A DNA stretch of 64,000 nt from Sapria himalayana (lineage: Eukaryota > Streptophyta > Magnoliopsida > Malpighiales > Rafflesiaceae): the NCBI GenBank assembly GCA_029783825.1, contig JAREIK010005833.1, forward strand, positions 1-64,000, read 5' to 3'. This document shows, piece after piece, positions 46,183 to 56,789 of this stretch. Within the stretch, counting starts at the first letter, position 1; every line of letters begins with the position of its first letter. The notes under the pieces were generated by a model. That model was given only the letters and a program-made list of their open reading frames with translations, made no database searches and had not been told where the DNA came from. The translations under genes and the position numbers were made by a program.

Positions 46183-47075
46183 TAAAAAGATTTTTATTTT
46201 ACTTGCAACTCTCTCTTTTGGCGGAGGAATACCATTTGTACAAACTAGCATCTACCCAATTCCCTCTTATACCCCTTGTTTCAAAAAAGGAAAGAGTTAT
46301 AGATCTAAGAAAACATTTATGTTTCTTTTCTTTAAGTACTTTCGCCCTTGCTTTATACTTTCCCTTTGTGTTTTATTTTTTGAGTCTCCTTTCTATATCT
46401 TTGTCCTTTAAGCATTATCCTTTCTAGTTACTTTGCCAGATTTGATTCTTTCATCTACCTCCGTTCGTTGATTTCTCTTATAATTTTCCTGCAAAAAATA
46501 CTTACAATATGCCTAGCAATCAACCCTATCTCATTTACTTACCTTTGTTTTTTACCGCCTGGATCATGCCCTTTGCTTTGATGTATTTCAGCTTTTCCAG
46601 TTGCTTGTTTATTATGCCCTTTTCCAGCCCTCCCATTCTCCTTTCTTTGGCCTCAAACTTGCCCTTATCTTTCTAGATCTATAATTACCCCCTTCTATGC
46701 TCTTAAACTAGACTTTTACTGACTCTTTTGACCTATTAACCTCTTAAATTAACACATGACTGTTCTTTTCCTTTTAATCAAGGATTCGGGTACAAAACAA
46801 CATATCTAGAGTTAGAATTTAACAAAACAACAAATCTTGGCAAAAATTATACAGCCTTCCAACGCGTCATATAGTTGCTGTCTTTTTAGAACTTCAATCC
46901 TGTTATGCTGCTAAGAAAAACATAGGAACCGGGCTACTAACAATACTAAAATTTCTGTGCATCTTACCTCCCCTTCTACTTCTGCTGAATTACCTGTTTT
47001 CTATATATTTGGATTCTTCCTACAGTGACAAACCTCCTGCCAAGAAAACTTCATACCATGCAATAATATATATCA
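46183..47075 (-). other. LINE F 3' UTR
   Basis: About 890 bp of non-coding sequence ending in the terminal motif, with an A-rich run and then (GAAGAA/GAATAA)n. The open frame on + at 45720-46427 is an artefact that runs out of the microsatellite into this UTR. Confidence 0.65.
46209..46227 (-). promoter_or_regulatory. LINE 3'-terminal conserved motif (copy F)
   Basis: Minus strand CCTCCGCCAAAAGAGAGAG, one change from the consensus. The spacer is TTGCAAGTAAAATAAAAATC. Confidence 0.7.
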
Positions 47076-47720
47076 AGATTCTATCCTGATCTATTCTTGC
47101 TTATTCTTAGGTAAGGGAATGCAAGCTTATCTAATCTTGCTATTCCTTTCAATTTTAGCGGTAATGATTCCTCATCGTACTCCTCTGCCCCTTCTAGCAA
47201 TCCTATTTTAGCAAGTTTGTCTGCTAATGTGTTCGCTTCCCTGTATACATGTAATATAGATGCATTCAATTCCTTAGCAAGATTAATTATTATTTCTATC
47301 TCCTCCTCATGCCACCACAGTACTAGTTTTTATTAAATAACTCAACCAATAAAGTTGAATCTACATGAATTTGCAAATTTATATAACCTAGTTTTTACAG
47401 ACATGTAATCCTTCTTTTAGCGCCCTGATTTCCGAGTGGAGTGCCGAGGAGGATTTTTCGACAAGAGTGAAAGCTTTCCTAATGTTGCCTTAAGAGTCTC
47501 TTATTACTCATCCCCTCCTGCAATTCCTATATCCCTATTGAAACTACCATCAGTATTCAAAGATAACTTTCCTTCTGGAGGCCTATTCCAACTTATACAT
47601 TTTATCCAATGACTCTTTACTATATTCGTGGAGAGGTTCCATGTTTTCCTGACTTCTTTTTTCTATTTCAATATTTTCTATTATGATAGGTTTTATGCAG
47701 GATATGTTACAAATTTCTAT
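47076..47720 (-). pseudogene. LINE F RNase H domain, broken
   Basis: The C-terminal piece 47269-47081 has MNASILHVYREANTLADKLA, KIGLLEGAEEYDEESLP and LKLKGIARLDKLAFPYLRIS. Upstream in other frames lie RPPEGKLSLNTDGSFNRDIG (about 47585-47520), SALHSEIRALKEGL and IHVDSTLLVELF. All four catalytic acids can be found, but at least three frame breaks separate them. Confidence 0.85.
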
Positions 47721-48345
47721 CTAAATATCTTTTAGTATATTTTCTAAATTCATTTTTATGCCCTCAAATCTGCTCTTATTCATTGCTTTCCATATACACC
47801 AAATTACTACGTGTGCTAAGTTTTGATTTAGCCATTTTTTTGTCGGTGTTTTGGGAGAGTCCTTCCTCCACCTATTAATCCTTTCTATTAGAGTTTCCTC
47901 ATTATTTGCATGATTAAATGCCTCCATCTTTTTCCATATTTTTGCTGTAATTTTTCCTACTGAAAATAAATGATCCATAGACTCTATTGCTTGAAAACAA
48001 CAATTGCATCTTGATACTATCTTTATACCCTTTTTTTGAACATTTCTGTCTACAGGTAATGCATTCACAAGAGCTTTCCATACAAGAGAACATATTTTTT
48101 GCGGTGTGCCTGCTTTCTATACCCATTTAAAAATTGGGTTTATCAATTTTTTCTTTCATATCAAATTCTTGACCGATTTGAGAGTAAAATTACCTTGCGG
48201 GGTATGGGTCCATTTCCAGCCACTTCTCTCCAATTTAGAGCGAGATTCAATTATTTCTTTTTGTTTTTCTAGTGTTTTCCAATTGTTCGAGGCCTTTTTT
48301 CTATTTATCTTTTCGTGTCTTAAGTATTTAGCTCTCATAAATCTC
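47721..48345 (-). pseudogene. LINE F zf-RVT domain, broken
   Basis: The N-terminal piece 48338-48156 has MRAKYLRHEKINRKKASNNW, RSKLERSGWKWTHTPQGNFT and LKSVKNLI. The C-terminal piece 48068-47721 has MNALPVDRNVQKKGIKIVSR, CNCCFQAIESMDHLFSVGKI and LAHVVIWCIWKAMNKSRFEG. The CxCC...DHLF zinc ligands are present. A frameshift at about 48150 separates the pieces. Confidence 0.87.
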
Positions 48346-49755
48346 GCCTAGCGGCTATCATTTTCTTTTAGCCTCCACCATCCATTACAGTCCCAAGCAT
48401 CTGCCATGTCCTGTAACTTAATTAAACCTAATCCGGCTTCCACTTTTGGGTAGCAAATCTCTTCCCATTTTTTCCAGTGTAGTTTATACTTTCCTTCTTT
48501 TTTACCCCATAAAAAGTTAGCCATAGCTGATTCTAGTTTTTTTGTAAATTTCTTAGGAGGGTGAATGACGGAGAGAATATGTACTAGTGTGCTTTGGAGG
48601 ACATGAGAGATTAATGTAATCCTTCCTCTGAAGCCCATAGCTCTTCTTTCCAGCCTACTATTTTTATATTCATTTTATCTTGTAATGTTATTAGGTACTC
48701 TTCTTTGAATCTACCTTCGTATATAGGGAAACCTACGTACATTAGTGCTCCTTTATTTTGGATGAATCTTGTGATGTTTTTTACTTTATTTGCTACCTTT
48801 TCTATTACTTTCTTTGCCAGCATAAACTGATACTTCTTTTTATTTATCGCATGCCCTGTTTCTATCTCAAATGTGTGTAGTAGATCCATTAAGTTTATCA
48901 GTGATCTTCTACTTGCATTTGTAAAAATTATAAGATCATCGGCATATGCTAGACAACCTATTCTTGGGGTGTTTTTTGGTTGCCTGAATAGAATGATCTT
49001 TCATTCAGACATTCTTTTCTTTAAGTTTAGTATTAACAGTTCTAAATATATATCAAATAATAAAGGAGATAACGGGTCCCCTTGCCTTAAGCTTCTTTTA
49101 GGCTTAAATTCTTCTCCTTTGATCCTGTTTATAATAACTTTAACCCAAACACTAGACACACATTATATATCATATCAATGCATAATTCTGAAAAGCCAAA
49201 TTTTTTCATGGCATAACAGAGTATATCCCATTCTACCCTGTCAAATGATTTTGATAGGTCTAACTTAACTACTAAATTATCCCCACTCGCTTTGCTTGCT
49301 ATATCTTTCATCATCTCAGATGCCAATCTTATATTTTCCATCATTAACCTGTTTTTAATAATGCACGTTTGTTCCTGAGATATTATAAATGACAAAATAT
49401 CACTTAATCTATTTTGTAAAATTTTTGCTAAAATCTTATATATCATATTGCATAAACTTATGGGTCTTAAGTCCTCACATTTGTGTGGGGATTTGTTTTT
49501 TGGGATAAAAACAATAAGATAATTTGCCATTGTTTTTGGAATATCTGCTCCTGCAAAGAAACTTATAATTGCAAGAACAAGATCATTTTTAATAATTTCC
49601 CAACATACCTGGAAGAAATAGTTATTCCAGCCGTCTGGTCCTGCTACACTATCTTTGTCTAGGCTGAATACTACATTTTTAACCTCATCCCCATCCGGGA
49701 TCTTTTCCATCATTCGATTTTGATCATTAGTAATATTTAATGTAATTTCTTTCAT
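48346..49755 (-). pseudogene. LINE F reverse transcriptase, broken
   Basis: The open piece 49755-49129 (208 residues) holds VFSLDKDSVAGPDGWNNYFF, MANYLIVFIPKNKSPHKCED, LRPISLCNMIYKILAKILQN and VVKLDLSKSFDRVEWDILCY. After a frameshift near 49165 come KRSLRQGDPLSPLLFDIYLE and GCLAYADDLIIFTNAS (YADD at 48935-48946). The thumb is in pieces 48889-48611 (KKYQFMLAKKV, ALMYVGFPIYEGRFKEEYLI) and 48638-48348. The catalytic residues are intact. Confidence 0.9.
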
Positions 49756-50088
49756 TAGTGTATCCCCTTCATGAATATGCTGTCCGCATATATGATTTTA
49801 AAAAAATTCCTCAAAGAGGGCTCTTATTTTATTATCTTCTTCCACCCATTTCCCTTCTTCATTTGTTATACCTTTGATTTTATTTTTGTGTGTTTTTATC
49901 TTACTCATGTTATGAAAAAAAATTGTGTTTCTATCTCCTTTCAGCCATTTTACTTTTGCTCGTTGTTTCCAGTATATTTCTTCCATGTGCAGCTTAAGCC
50001 TCAATTTGCCTTTCGCCTTATTAAGTTCTATTCTAGCTTCTTCCTTATTCGTAATGTCATATTCTATTTCTAGCTTTGCTACTTCTTC
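49756..50088 (-). pseudogene. LINE F linker between endonuclease and RT
   Basis: The piece 50004-49798 reads MRLKLHMEEIYWKQRAKVKW, LKGDRNTIFFHNMSKIKTHK and EEGKWVEEDNKIRALFEEFF. This is the same linker as in A and H. Confidence 0.85.
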
Positions 50089-50977
50089 CTACGCCTGTTT
50101 TATTTGTTGGTTTATATTTCCAAAAACCTCTCTATTCCATGTTTTAATGCATCTTTTCAGCCTGAGTAGCTTTGCCGAGAAAGCTTGCATAGGCTTTTCC
50201 GTAGCTGGCTCTCTCCAAGATTCTCGAACTATTCTATCAAAATCCGAGTGTTTAGCCCACATATTTCGAAACTTAAAATCACCTCTTATTGAAAGGTCTT
50301 TATGTATTGTTATGAGAAATGCTTTATGGTCTGAACAGGTCCTGTTTAAGTGTCTCAGCCCCGTAACCCCATGCGAAGTTGCCCATTTAGCATTACACAT
50401 GACCCTGTCCAGCCTTGCCCAGATTGCTCCTCTTCTACGCCAATTATTACACCAGGTATAATTTGAACCTATATAATCCACTTCCATTAAGTTGGAGTTG
50501 GCAATGATGTCATTAAATTGTGATATCGACACTGTGTTTGGGGTTTTACCACCTTTCTTTTCTTGAGCACTTCTTATAACATTAAAATCACCTTCTATAA
50601 TCCATGGAATATTTTTTGTTGCAATGCTCTGCATTTCCTTTCATAATCTAATCTAGCTTTTTTATCATTTTAGCATAAACCACCGATATTATTTCTTCTG
50701 TTTTAATATTAGTTTTAAAATTAACTAGCTGTTCTGTATCTTTTAATATTTTAATGTCCAAATAATCATGCCACATGATCCAGAGTTTACTATTCAAATT
50801 TGCATACGCACTTTTGAACCCTAATTTTTCACTGTATTTAATTAGTTGGTCATTTTGGACCAAATGTTCAGCTATGATTATTAACGAAATTTTATGTGTT
50901 TTTATTAATTATTTCAGCCTATTAATTGAAAGGTTATTTGCTACCCCTATGATGTTCCAATATAGACACCTATCCAT
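50089..50977 (-). pseudogene. LINE F endonuclease, broken
   Basis: ORF2 begins at the ATG at 50977 (MDRCLYWNI, then a stop at IIGVANNLS-like sequence). The second piece 50863-50648 follows AEHLVQNDQLIKYSEKLGF (E kept, P lost) with KLWIMWHDYLDIKILKDTEQ. The third piece 50634-50089 (181 residues) has IPWIIEGDFNVIRSAQEKKG, NYTWCNNWRRRGAIWARLDR and RTCSDHKAFLITIHK, so GDFN and SDH are intact. Confidence 0.88.
50970..50977 (-). promoter_or_regulatory. ORF1 stop / ORF2 start overlap (copy F)
   Basis: The minus strand reads ATGGATAG. ORF1 ends V-I-N-G-stop and ORF2 starts M-D-R-C-L-Y-W. Confidence 0.75.
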
Positions 50978-52375
50978 TTATTACTGACTTTGCTTAAGAT
51001 CTAGTTGCACATTTAGACTCATAAGTCTTATTCAAATGTTTCTTCATATTTCTTGGAGTTTTTGATGTATTAGAAAAAATATGCATTATTTCATTGTATT
51101 TTACCTGTTGCCCGAGATGCATAGACATTCTTTTTATAGATTCCATGGCTTGATCTCTGGAAAGCTTTTCACAATCTTCCTCATAAATATCCAAATCATC
51201 TTTTACCTTTTCTAGTGAGCCTTCTCCATTTTCTTCTTCCACGCTTAGTGGAGGGCAGGTAAAGACCTCTGCATCTTCAATCTGGAAAATCTAACAGATC
51301 TTCATCCATCCAGTTGTAATCCTCCATCTTTTCTTTTAAAACTCTTCTAACTTTGAATCTTTTTTCCCTTCTCCCTCTAGCTTTCACCTTCTCCCATCCT
51401 CCTTCCGATTCTTTTCCCTCTCCTCCTTCATTCATTATGCCTCACTCCTCTTCAATCCTATAACTCTCTACCACTCTCTCACCCTCTCATTCCCCTTCAC
51501 CTTCCCCTTCAACTAGTTTTCGGATTGAGCTTTTGGGGCTATCTCTTCCCTTCTAACCCAATTTTCTATCCATCTACACTTACCTTCCTGCCTATTCCCC
51601 TTATCCCTCTCCTCTTTTCCCACATTGCATTATTCTATACCATGACTTAGCCTTTTACAGCCAAGGCAGTATGCTGGAAGGTTTTTGGGTATGACAGTTT
51701 GCCAAAAACATTCATCTTCTTCTTCACTGCCTATCCATATTCTGCTCGGCGGCTGCGTGAATAAGTTGCATTCTCACACACTCGAGCAGCACCTAATCTT
51801 GTCATGGAGGTGGTAGCTTTATCCCGAAGCATGGTTTACCCAAGCAACTCGAGATAGCATGAAGAGCCTGCGTATTAAATAAAAACAATGGAAGGTTCGG
51901 TAAGGAGAACCATACTGGAGCAATGGGCGCTTCCTCGAGTGGACTGAAGCTTTTCGTCCACTTCAGTATACGCATGGGGAATCCTTCGACATACCAAAGT
52001 CCCTATGCCACAATCGATAATAATTCTCTACCATACAGCAATGTAAAAATATATGTTTCGCGTCGTAATCAGGAAATTTCACGCTTCCTTTAAGCTTTAT
52101 GTAGAGATGAAGTTTTGTAACTCGTTGCGCGAGGTCGACCATGGGAAAATTTCTCTACAAGTGTATATTCGAAAGGTTCCAGGAACTATGCATTTGCTCC
52201 ATGGAGAAGAGAATAGTGGGACTCCCGTATTTTGTTCGAAGCTCCGTGAGAGAGGCGCGGTCCCTCTTGTTACCGAGGCAAATGATTTATTATTTAATAA
52301 TAAATTTTTTTGCTCCATTTTGAGCTTAATGGGAGCTTGATTTCGGCAAAAATGGGGATTTTCTCCGCTCATTGA
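50970..52375 (-). pseudogene. LINE F ORF1, broken
   Basis: The N-terminal piece 52381-52097 includes MEQKNLLLNNKSFASVTRGT, APLSRSFEQNTGVPLF and then a frame change. In H the same start is MEQNDLFVNNKSFSSVLKGT, so the true start is the ATG at about 52318, not the upstream one. DUF4283 (FPMRILKWTKSF-like) and the zinc-knuckle region (AYCLGCKRLSHGI) are in broken frames at 52090-51640. The C-terminal piece 51242-50994 reads EEENGEGSLEKVKDDLDIYE and HLGQQVKYNEIMHIFSNTSK. Confidence 0.85.
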
Positions 52376-53034
52376 CAACATTTCAACCCTCCATGCTCCA
52401 ATTTTATTTTTGATCTTTCAAGTAAGAATTCCAAGTATCCTGACTTAATTTTTCCTTCATATAAAAAGCATCCAAGATATTGAATTGCTTTTTTTTTCTG
52501 AGAGAAACTTATTATACTATGTACTCTATGTCCTAAACTCATAGGGGCTTTTTTATATATCATAAATTGACACTTTTTGCTATTTATTTTTTGACCCATT
52601 TCCTCCTCCATTACTTTCAACAAATTCATCAGATTTTGAAGGGATCTAGCACTATCATTAGTGAAAATTACCACATCATCTGCATATTCCAGGCAACCCA
52701 CCAGGGGGGCACCCTTCAGTTGACTGAAGGCACCTATTTCTCCTGTGGATATTTTATCTTTAATATTGACAATAAGGAGATCTAAATAAATATTAAAGAG
52801 TGAGGGAGAAAGTGGATCACCTTCTCTTAGTCCTCTTACTGGCTTGATATCTCTTCGTAGTTCCCTATTTACTAGAATTTTAATTTATGAGCTTGATATA
52901 CATCTGTATATCAAGTCTATCCAGGTCTCCGAGAAACCCATCTTTCTCATAGTAAAACACAAAACATTCCATTCTACTCTATCGAAAGGTTTAGATAAAT
53001 TTAATTTCATTAATACATTATGTCCTCTAGTTTT
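52376..53034 (-). pseudogene. LINE G reverse transcriptase fragment
   Basis: The piece 52701-52376 holds MGCLEYADDVVIFTNDSARS (YADD at 52675-52686), KINSKKCQFMIYKKAP and AIQYLGCFLYEGKIKSGYLE. Upstream in another frame are VRGLREGDPLSPSLFNIYLD (52850-52780) and KLNLSKPFDRVEWNVLCFTM (53000-52940). The catalytic aspartates are intact. The thumb is cut by the joint to LINE F. Confidence 0.88.
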
Positions 53035-53170
53035 TGTGCATTATTTAATTTGTTCCGTCTCCTCATAGTAATTCCATTCTACTCATAGCTTTAGATAAAA
53101 TTGATTATTTATTCCGTCTCCTTTATATGAGTATATTTAATTTGTTTTCCAGAATAACCAAAATTTACCA
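53035..53170. other. Scrambled deletion junction inside LINE G
   Basis: Short pieces are repeated out of order: TTCCATTCTACTC (52968 and 53070), TTTAGATAAA (52990 and 53089), TTTAATTTGTT near 53045 and 53136, and TTCCGTCTCCT (53055 and 53112). They lie where about 1.3 kb of endonuclease and RT sequence is missing. This is what templated filler at a double-strand-break repair joint looks like. Confidence 0.65.
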
Positions 53171-53356
53171 TTATTATTAGAAAATGCATTCTCAAAGCCC
53201 AAGACTCCCTTGTAATATTCTATTTGAACCTTATTCACCATAGGTTCAAGCAAGCATTATAAAAGAAGAATTATATAATTTTAACATTTTTTAAATTTTT
53301 TTTATTGTGGAAGGGTTTGCAATACCCCTAACATTCCAGTAAAAGAACCTAAACAT
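53171..53356 (-). pseudogene. LINE G endonuclease N-terminal fragment
   Basis: ORF2 starts at 53356 with MFRFFYWNVRGIANPSTIKK, then the frame shifts and LEPMVNKVQIEYYKGVLGFE and NAFSNNNGKFWLFWKTN follow up to 53160. The catalytic E of EPMV is present. The rest of the endonuclease is deleted. Confidence 0.82.
53349..53356 (-). promoter_or_regulatory. ORF1 stop / ORF2 start overlap (copy G)
   Basis: The minus strand reads ATGTTTAG: ORF1 ends N-Y-N-V-stop and ORF2 starts M-F-R. The 8-nt geometry is kept although the middle bases differ from GGAT in A/E/F/H. Confidence 0.72.
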
Positions 53357-54676
53357 TATAGTTAGATTTAGTCTGAGATCTTGTGGTGCACTTTGAATCA
53401 TATGTTCATTTAGGTATTTTTTCATGTTTCTTGGCTTTTTTAAAGCACTAATATTTTCTGTTTTATCTTTCTCTCCGTACCCTTCCTAGTTGTATAGCCA
53501 TATTTTTATTTCTTCCATGACCCAATCCCTGTTGCCCATTTTATTCTTGTATCTATCTATATCTATATCATCCATAGTGTATTTATGCATTCGTTTTCTT
53601 CCTCTCCCTTGTATAAGTTTATACTTCTTCGAACCTCTATTTCCTCTTCCGAGCTATTAACTTCTTCCACTGCCCATTTCCTACTCTCCTCCCTTCTATT
53701 TCTGTTTTCAAACGTGCTGCCCCGAATCCTTTTATTTATTTCTGCAATTTTCATAATTAAATCATACATTTTATTTTTATCCACTCCATCTACCTCTACC
53801 CTCTCTTCTATCCTACGAGGGACATATTCTGCTAGTTCCAGGCTAGTTCCCTCACCACTTAGTTTCTGCTCAAGAGCCATGGTGCTTTTTATTCTATATT
53901 GAACTATTTCCTTCCCCTTCCCTGTTAAGTCTGTATATTGCCTATCTTTTTCATGCTTTTTTTAACAAAACAGTGTTCATAACTATGTCCAAGTTTCTTA
54001 TAGTATGTGCAATAGTAAGGGAGGTTCTCTGGAATCAAATCTTGCCAGAAACCATATCCATTCTTAGAGCCTATCCATATTCGTTGAGGGATATGATTCA
54101 ACAGATTGACTTCTATGCACAGCCAAGCAACACTCGGGCGAGAAAGAGTAGCAGTGGCACCATCAAGAAGAAGGGGAGTGCCGACTGTTTGTGCAATGTG
54201 GTAGAGAGAAAATTTATCAAACAAATGAATGGGAAGCATGAGGAGGAGGAACCATACCGGGGCCAATAAGGATTCCTGCTTGGTTGAGAAGTTGGGCATC
54301 CATCTGAAAGCTCGCATGGGGTAACCCATGATATACCAAACTCCTTCCAACCAGATTCTGTGGAAATCCTCTTCTGTAAAGAGCTGCACGAGGATGTGCT
54401 TCGCGTCCAATACTCCTATATTTATTAGGCCTTTGAGCTTCAAGGAAGCATAGAATGCTTTTATATCTTCAACACGAGGATGCCCATGTGAGAATTTGCC
54501 CAGCAATGTGTATTTGTGAGCTTCAGTGAGAGTAGCCATGTCTGTCGGGGAAAACACTTTCAAGGGTTCCCCATTTTTTTTCAGAAAACTTCCGAAGAAG
54601 ATGATGATTGTAGCGCAATCTTTTTAAAATGTTGAGAAAATGATTTCCTATTCATTAAGCAATCTGCTTTCTCCAT
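53357..54676 (-). pseudogene. LINE G ORF1: DUF4283 and zinc-knuckle protein, few breaks
   Basis: The start ATG at 54676 gives MEKADCLMNRKSFSQHFKKI, then one frame change near 54570. The long open piece 54563-53925 (212 residues) follows: MKVFSPTDMATLTEAHKYTL, LGKFSHGHPRVEDIKAFYAS, KHILVQLFTEEDFHRIWLEG, VWYIMGYPMRAFRWMPNF, then PQRIWIGSKNGYGFWQDLIP and YYCTYYKKLGHSYEHCFVKK. This is DUF4283 plus a CCHC-type knuckle (C-x2-Y-x4-H-x4-C, second cysteine replaced by Y). The acidic tail is piece 53880-53563. It is the best preserved ORF1 here. Confidence 0.9.
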
Positions 54677-54778
54677 TTTTTGCTTGAAAATGGCTTCTTC
54701 TTCACTGAAAATTGTTGTTTCTCTCTCTAAAAATCATGTTTCTCTCTCTAGAACTTGAAAGTGAATTTTTTAAAAAAA
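54677..54778 (-). promoter_or_regulatory. LINE G 5' UTR with paired GA boxes
   Basis: On the minus strand TCTAGAGAGAGAAACATG and TTTAGAGAGAGAAACAAC lie 22 bp apart just upstream of the ORF1 start. The pair recurs in H and D. The 5'-most bases run into an A/T homopolymer and then the tail of LINE H. Confidence 0.62.
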
Positions 54779-55077
54779 AAAGCAAATGAAAAATGGCTTC
54801 TTCTTTCTTCTTCTTCTACTCCTCCTCCTCCTCTTCTTTTCCTTCTTCTTCTTCTCCCTCTCCTTCTTCTTCTTCTTCTTCTCCATCTCCTTCTTCTTCT
54901 TCTCCTTCTCCTTCTTCTTCTTCTCCTTCTCCTTCTTCTTCTTCTCCTTCTCCTTCTTCTCCTCCTCCTCCTCCTCCTCCTTCTTCTTCTTCTCATTCTT
55001 CTTCTTCTTCTTCTTCTCATTCTTCTTCTCCTTCATCATCATCATCATCATCATCATCATCTTCTTCTTCTTCTTCT
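54779..55077 (-). repeat. GAA-rich microsatellite: tail of LINE H
   Basis: About 280 bp of (TTC)n and CTTCTCCTTCTTCTT 15- to 18-mers on +, with a (CAT)n run at about 55033-55062. There is no TTCTTA hexamer, unlike the AT-rich blocks. It joins the 5' end of LINE G to the 3' end of LINE H directly. The pure purine strand could form triplex DNA. Open frames here (poly-S, poly-L, poly-R, EEK/KKE) are artefacts. Confidence 0.92.
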
Positions 55078-55107
55078 TTTTTTTTGGAAATTTTGTTATT
55101 AATTATA

Positions 55108-55126
55108 CCCTTTCTTTTGGCAGAGG
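55108..55126 (-). promoter_or_regulatory. LINE 3'-terminal conserved motif (copy H)
   Basis: Minus strand CCTCTGCCAAAAGAAAGGG, two changes from the consensus. TATAATTAATAACAAAATT and an A-run leading into (GAA)n follow it. Confidence 0.68.
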
Positions 55127-55401
55127 AATACCTTTTTTACAAGCTAAGTCTATCCTTCCCCTCTTACATCATTTCCCTTTTTTCAAATAAAATTACAATT
55201 AAAATTTACATGCAATTTTATCCTAATTGGAGCATAACAATTATCTTCTCTTTCTTTTCCGAAGCTGGTGCTCCGTACAGCTTTCTTTTTTTTAACTTCT
55301 CCTCTTTTAATTATGCTTTAACTTCAAACGACTTCTTGTTTCCATGTGCTATATTACCTTATTCCTTCTTGCAATTGTTTCCGGTGATTCTTTCTCTTTT
55401 A

Positions 55402-56680
55402 TTCAGCCGCATACTTCTGTCATTCATTCCTCTTTGCTGATTTTCCAAATTGCTGATAGGAGACTTTTTCTCCTCCCCTATACCTTTCCTTTGTGTGGCT
55501 TTCTTTTTTTCACCGGTTCCTAGTCTAGATACTAAACTTCTCCTAAGAACCTATTAACATTTACTAAGTAACACATGACAGTTGAGCTTCTTTGAACTTA
55601 AAAAATTAACACAGACTTCCAATACTAAACAGAAAATTACAGACTTTCAATACTAATCTAGACACTTGAATAGGAAAATTCAGACTTCCAATACTAAACC
55701 CCTGGCTGCTGCGATTCTGCCCTTCCTTTTAGAACTCTATGCTGCTAAAAAAGCACAGAAATAACAAGACCAAATAAATCTAGTACTATCTGCCACTTAC
55801 CTTTCTCCCGCTCTTAATTTGCTTTTGCCCAGTTGCTGTTATACTTCCCTGTAGGGACAGAAATTCCCCCACATCGGGGTCTTTGGATAGCCACTTTAAG
55901 ACACGGTGAATGTGCTGATTTTACAGATTACCAATACAGATCCCTTAGTGCTGTAAATTCTGCTATTCCTCTTAGTTCTATGTACTGCTAACGAAATAGA
56001 AAATAAACACACAGTTAATCTTATTTCTTATATTTACCTTTGAGTTCAGCCGCATACTTCTATCATTCAGTCCTCTTTATTGATTTTCCAAGTGCTGATA
56101 AAAGACTTTTTCTACTCCCTATACCTTTCCTTTGTGCGGCTTCTTTTTTAACCAGTTCCTAATCTAGACACTAACATCTCCTGAAGCCTATTACTTTACT
56201 ATAGTAACACATGACAGTTGAGCCTCTTTAATCTTAAAAATTAACACAAACTTTCAATATTAAATAGAGAATTACAGACTTCCAATACTAATCTAGACAC
56301 TTGAACATAAACTTTTATGAAACTGAGAATACAAACCTTCCAATACTAAACCCCTGGCTGCTGCAGATTCTGCCATTCCTTTTAGTTCTCTACACTGCTA
56401 AAAAAGCACAGAAATAGCAAGAACAAATAAATCCAGCACTCCCTGCCACTTACCTTCCTCCCGCTACTTATTTTCTTTTGCCCGTTGCTGTTAGACTACC
56501 CTGAAAGGACTAAATTCCCCCACATTGGAGTCTTTTGGGCAGCCTCTTTAAGAAAATGAGCTGACTTAACAGACTATTAATACAACCCTTGGTGGTGTAA
56601 GTTCTACTCTTCCTCTTAGTCTCTGTACTGCTAAAAGAAATAGAAAAATAACAAAACAACAAATCCAGACTCCCTACATC
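55402..56680 (-). repeat. 643-bp tandem duplication in the LINE H 3' UTR
   Basis: 55402-56044 and 56045-about 56680 are colinear copies. Both start TTCAGCCGCATACTTCTRTC and contain AACACATGACAGTTGAGC, CTAAACCCCTGGCTGCTGC and CTGCTAA...AAATAGAAAA. Identity is about 85% by eye, so the duplication is not recent. Copies A and F have a single unit, which explains the longer 3' UTR of H. Confidence 0.85.
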
Positions 56681-56789
56681 TTACCTTCCTACCATTCCTT
56701 ATATGCTTATGCACATTACTGATAGGCTACCCTGTAGGGACAGAAATTTCCCTACTTTAGAGTCTACCCACCTTGTCCTTATTTTATAT

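Larger units (their letters stand above)
46183..52375 (-). mobile_element. LINE F: L1-type element, nearly full length, joined to LINE G at its 5' end
   Basis: A 6.2-kb copy of the A/H subfamily with ORF1, the overlap, endonuclease, RT (YADD intact), zf-RVT, RNase H and 3' UTR. It stops near the first 5' GA box (about 52360) and is fused directly to the RT region of LINE G without microsatellite. The 3' end passes into the cleanest microsatellite of the window, so it may be a relatively young copy, yet all its frames are broken. Confidence 0.92.
52376..54778 (-). mobile_element. LINE G: 5' part of an L1-type element (D-like subfamily), 3' half missing
   Basis: It has a full 5' UTR with GA boxes, nearly complete ORF1, the overlap and the start of the endonuclease. 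A scrambled deletion junction (about 53035-53170) follows, then the RT palm up to the fusion with LINE F at about 52376. The EN C-terminal half, the RT N-terminus and everything downstream of the thumb start are gone. There is no LINE G 3' end on the far side of F in this window. The 5' end at about 54778 meets the GAA-rich tail of LINE H. Confidence 0.9.

Noticed and set aside
54755..55440. Poly-Ser, poly-Leu, poly-Arg and His-rich frames
   Set aside because: They arise from (TTC)n, (CTT)n and (CAT)n runs in the tail of LINE H and run on into its 3' UTR on the antisense strand.
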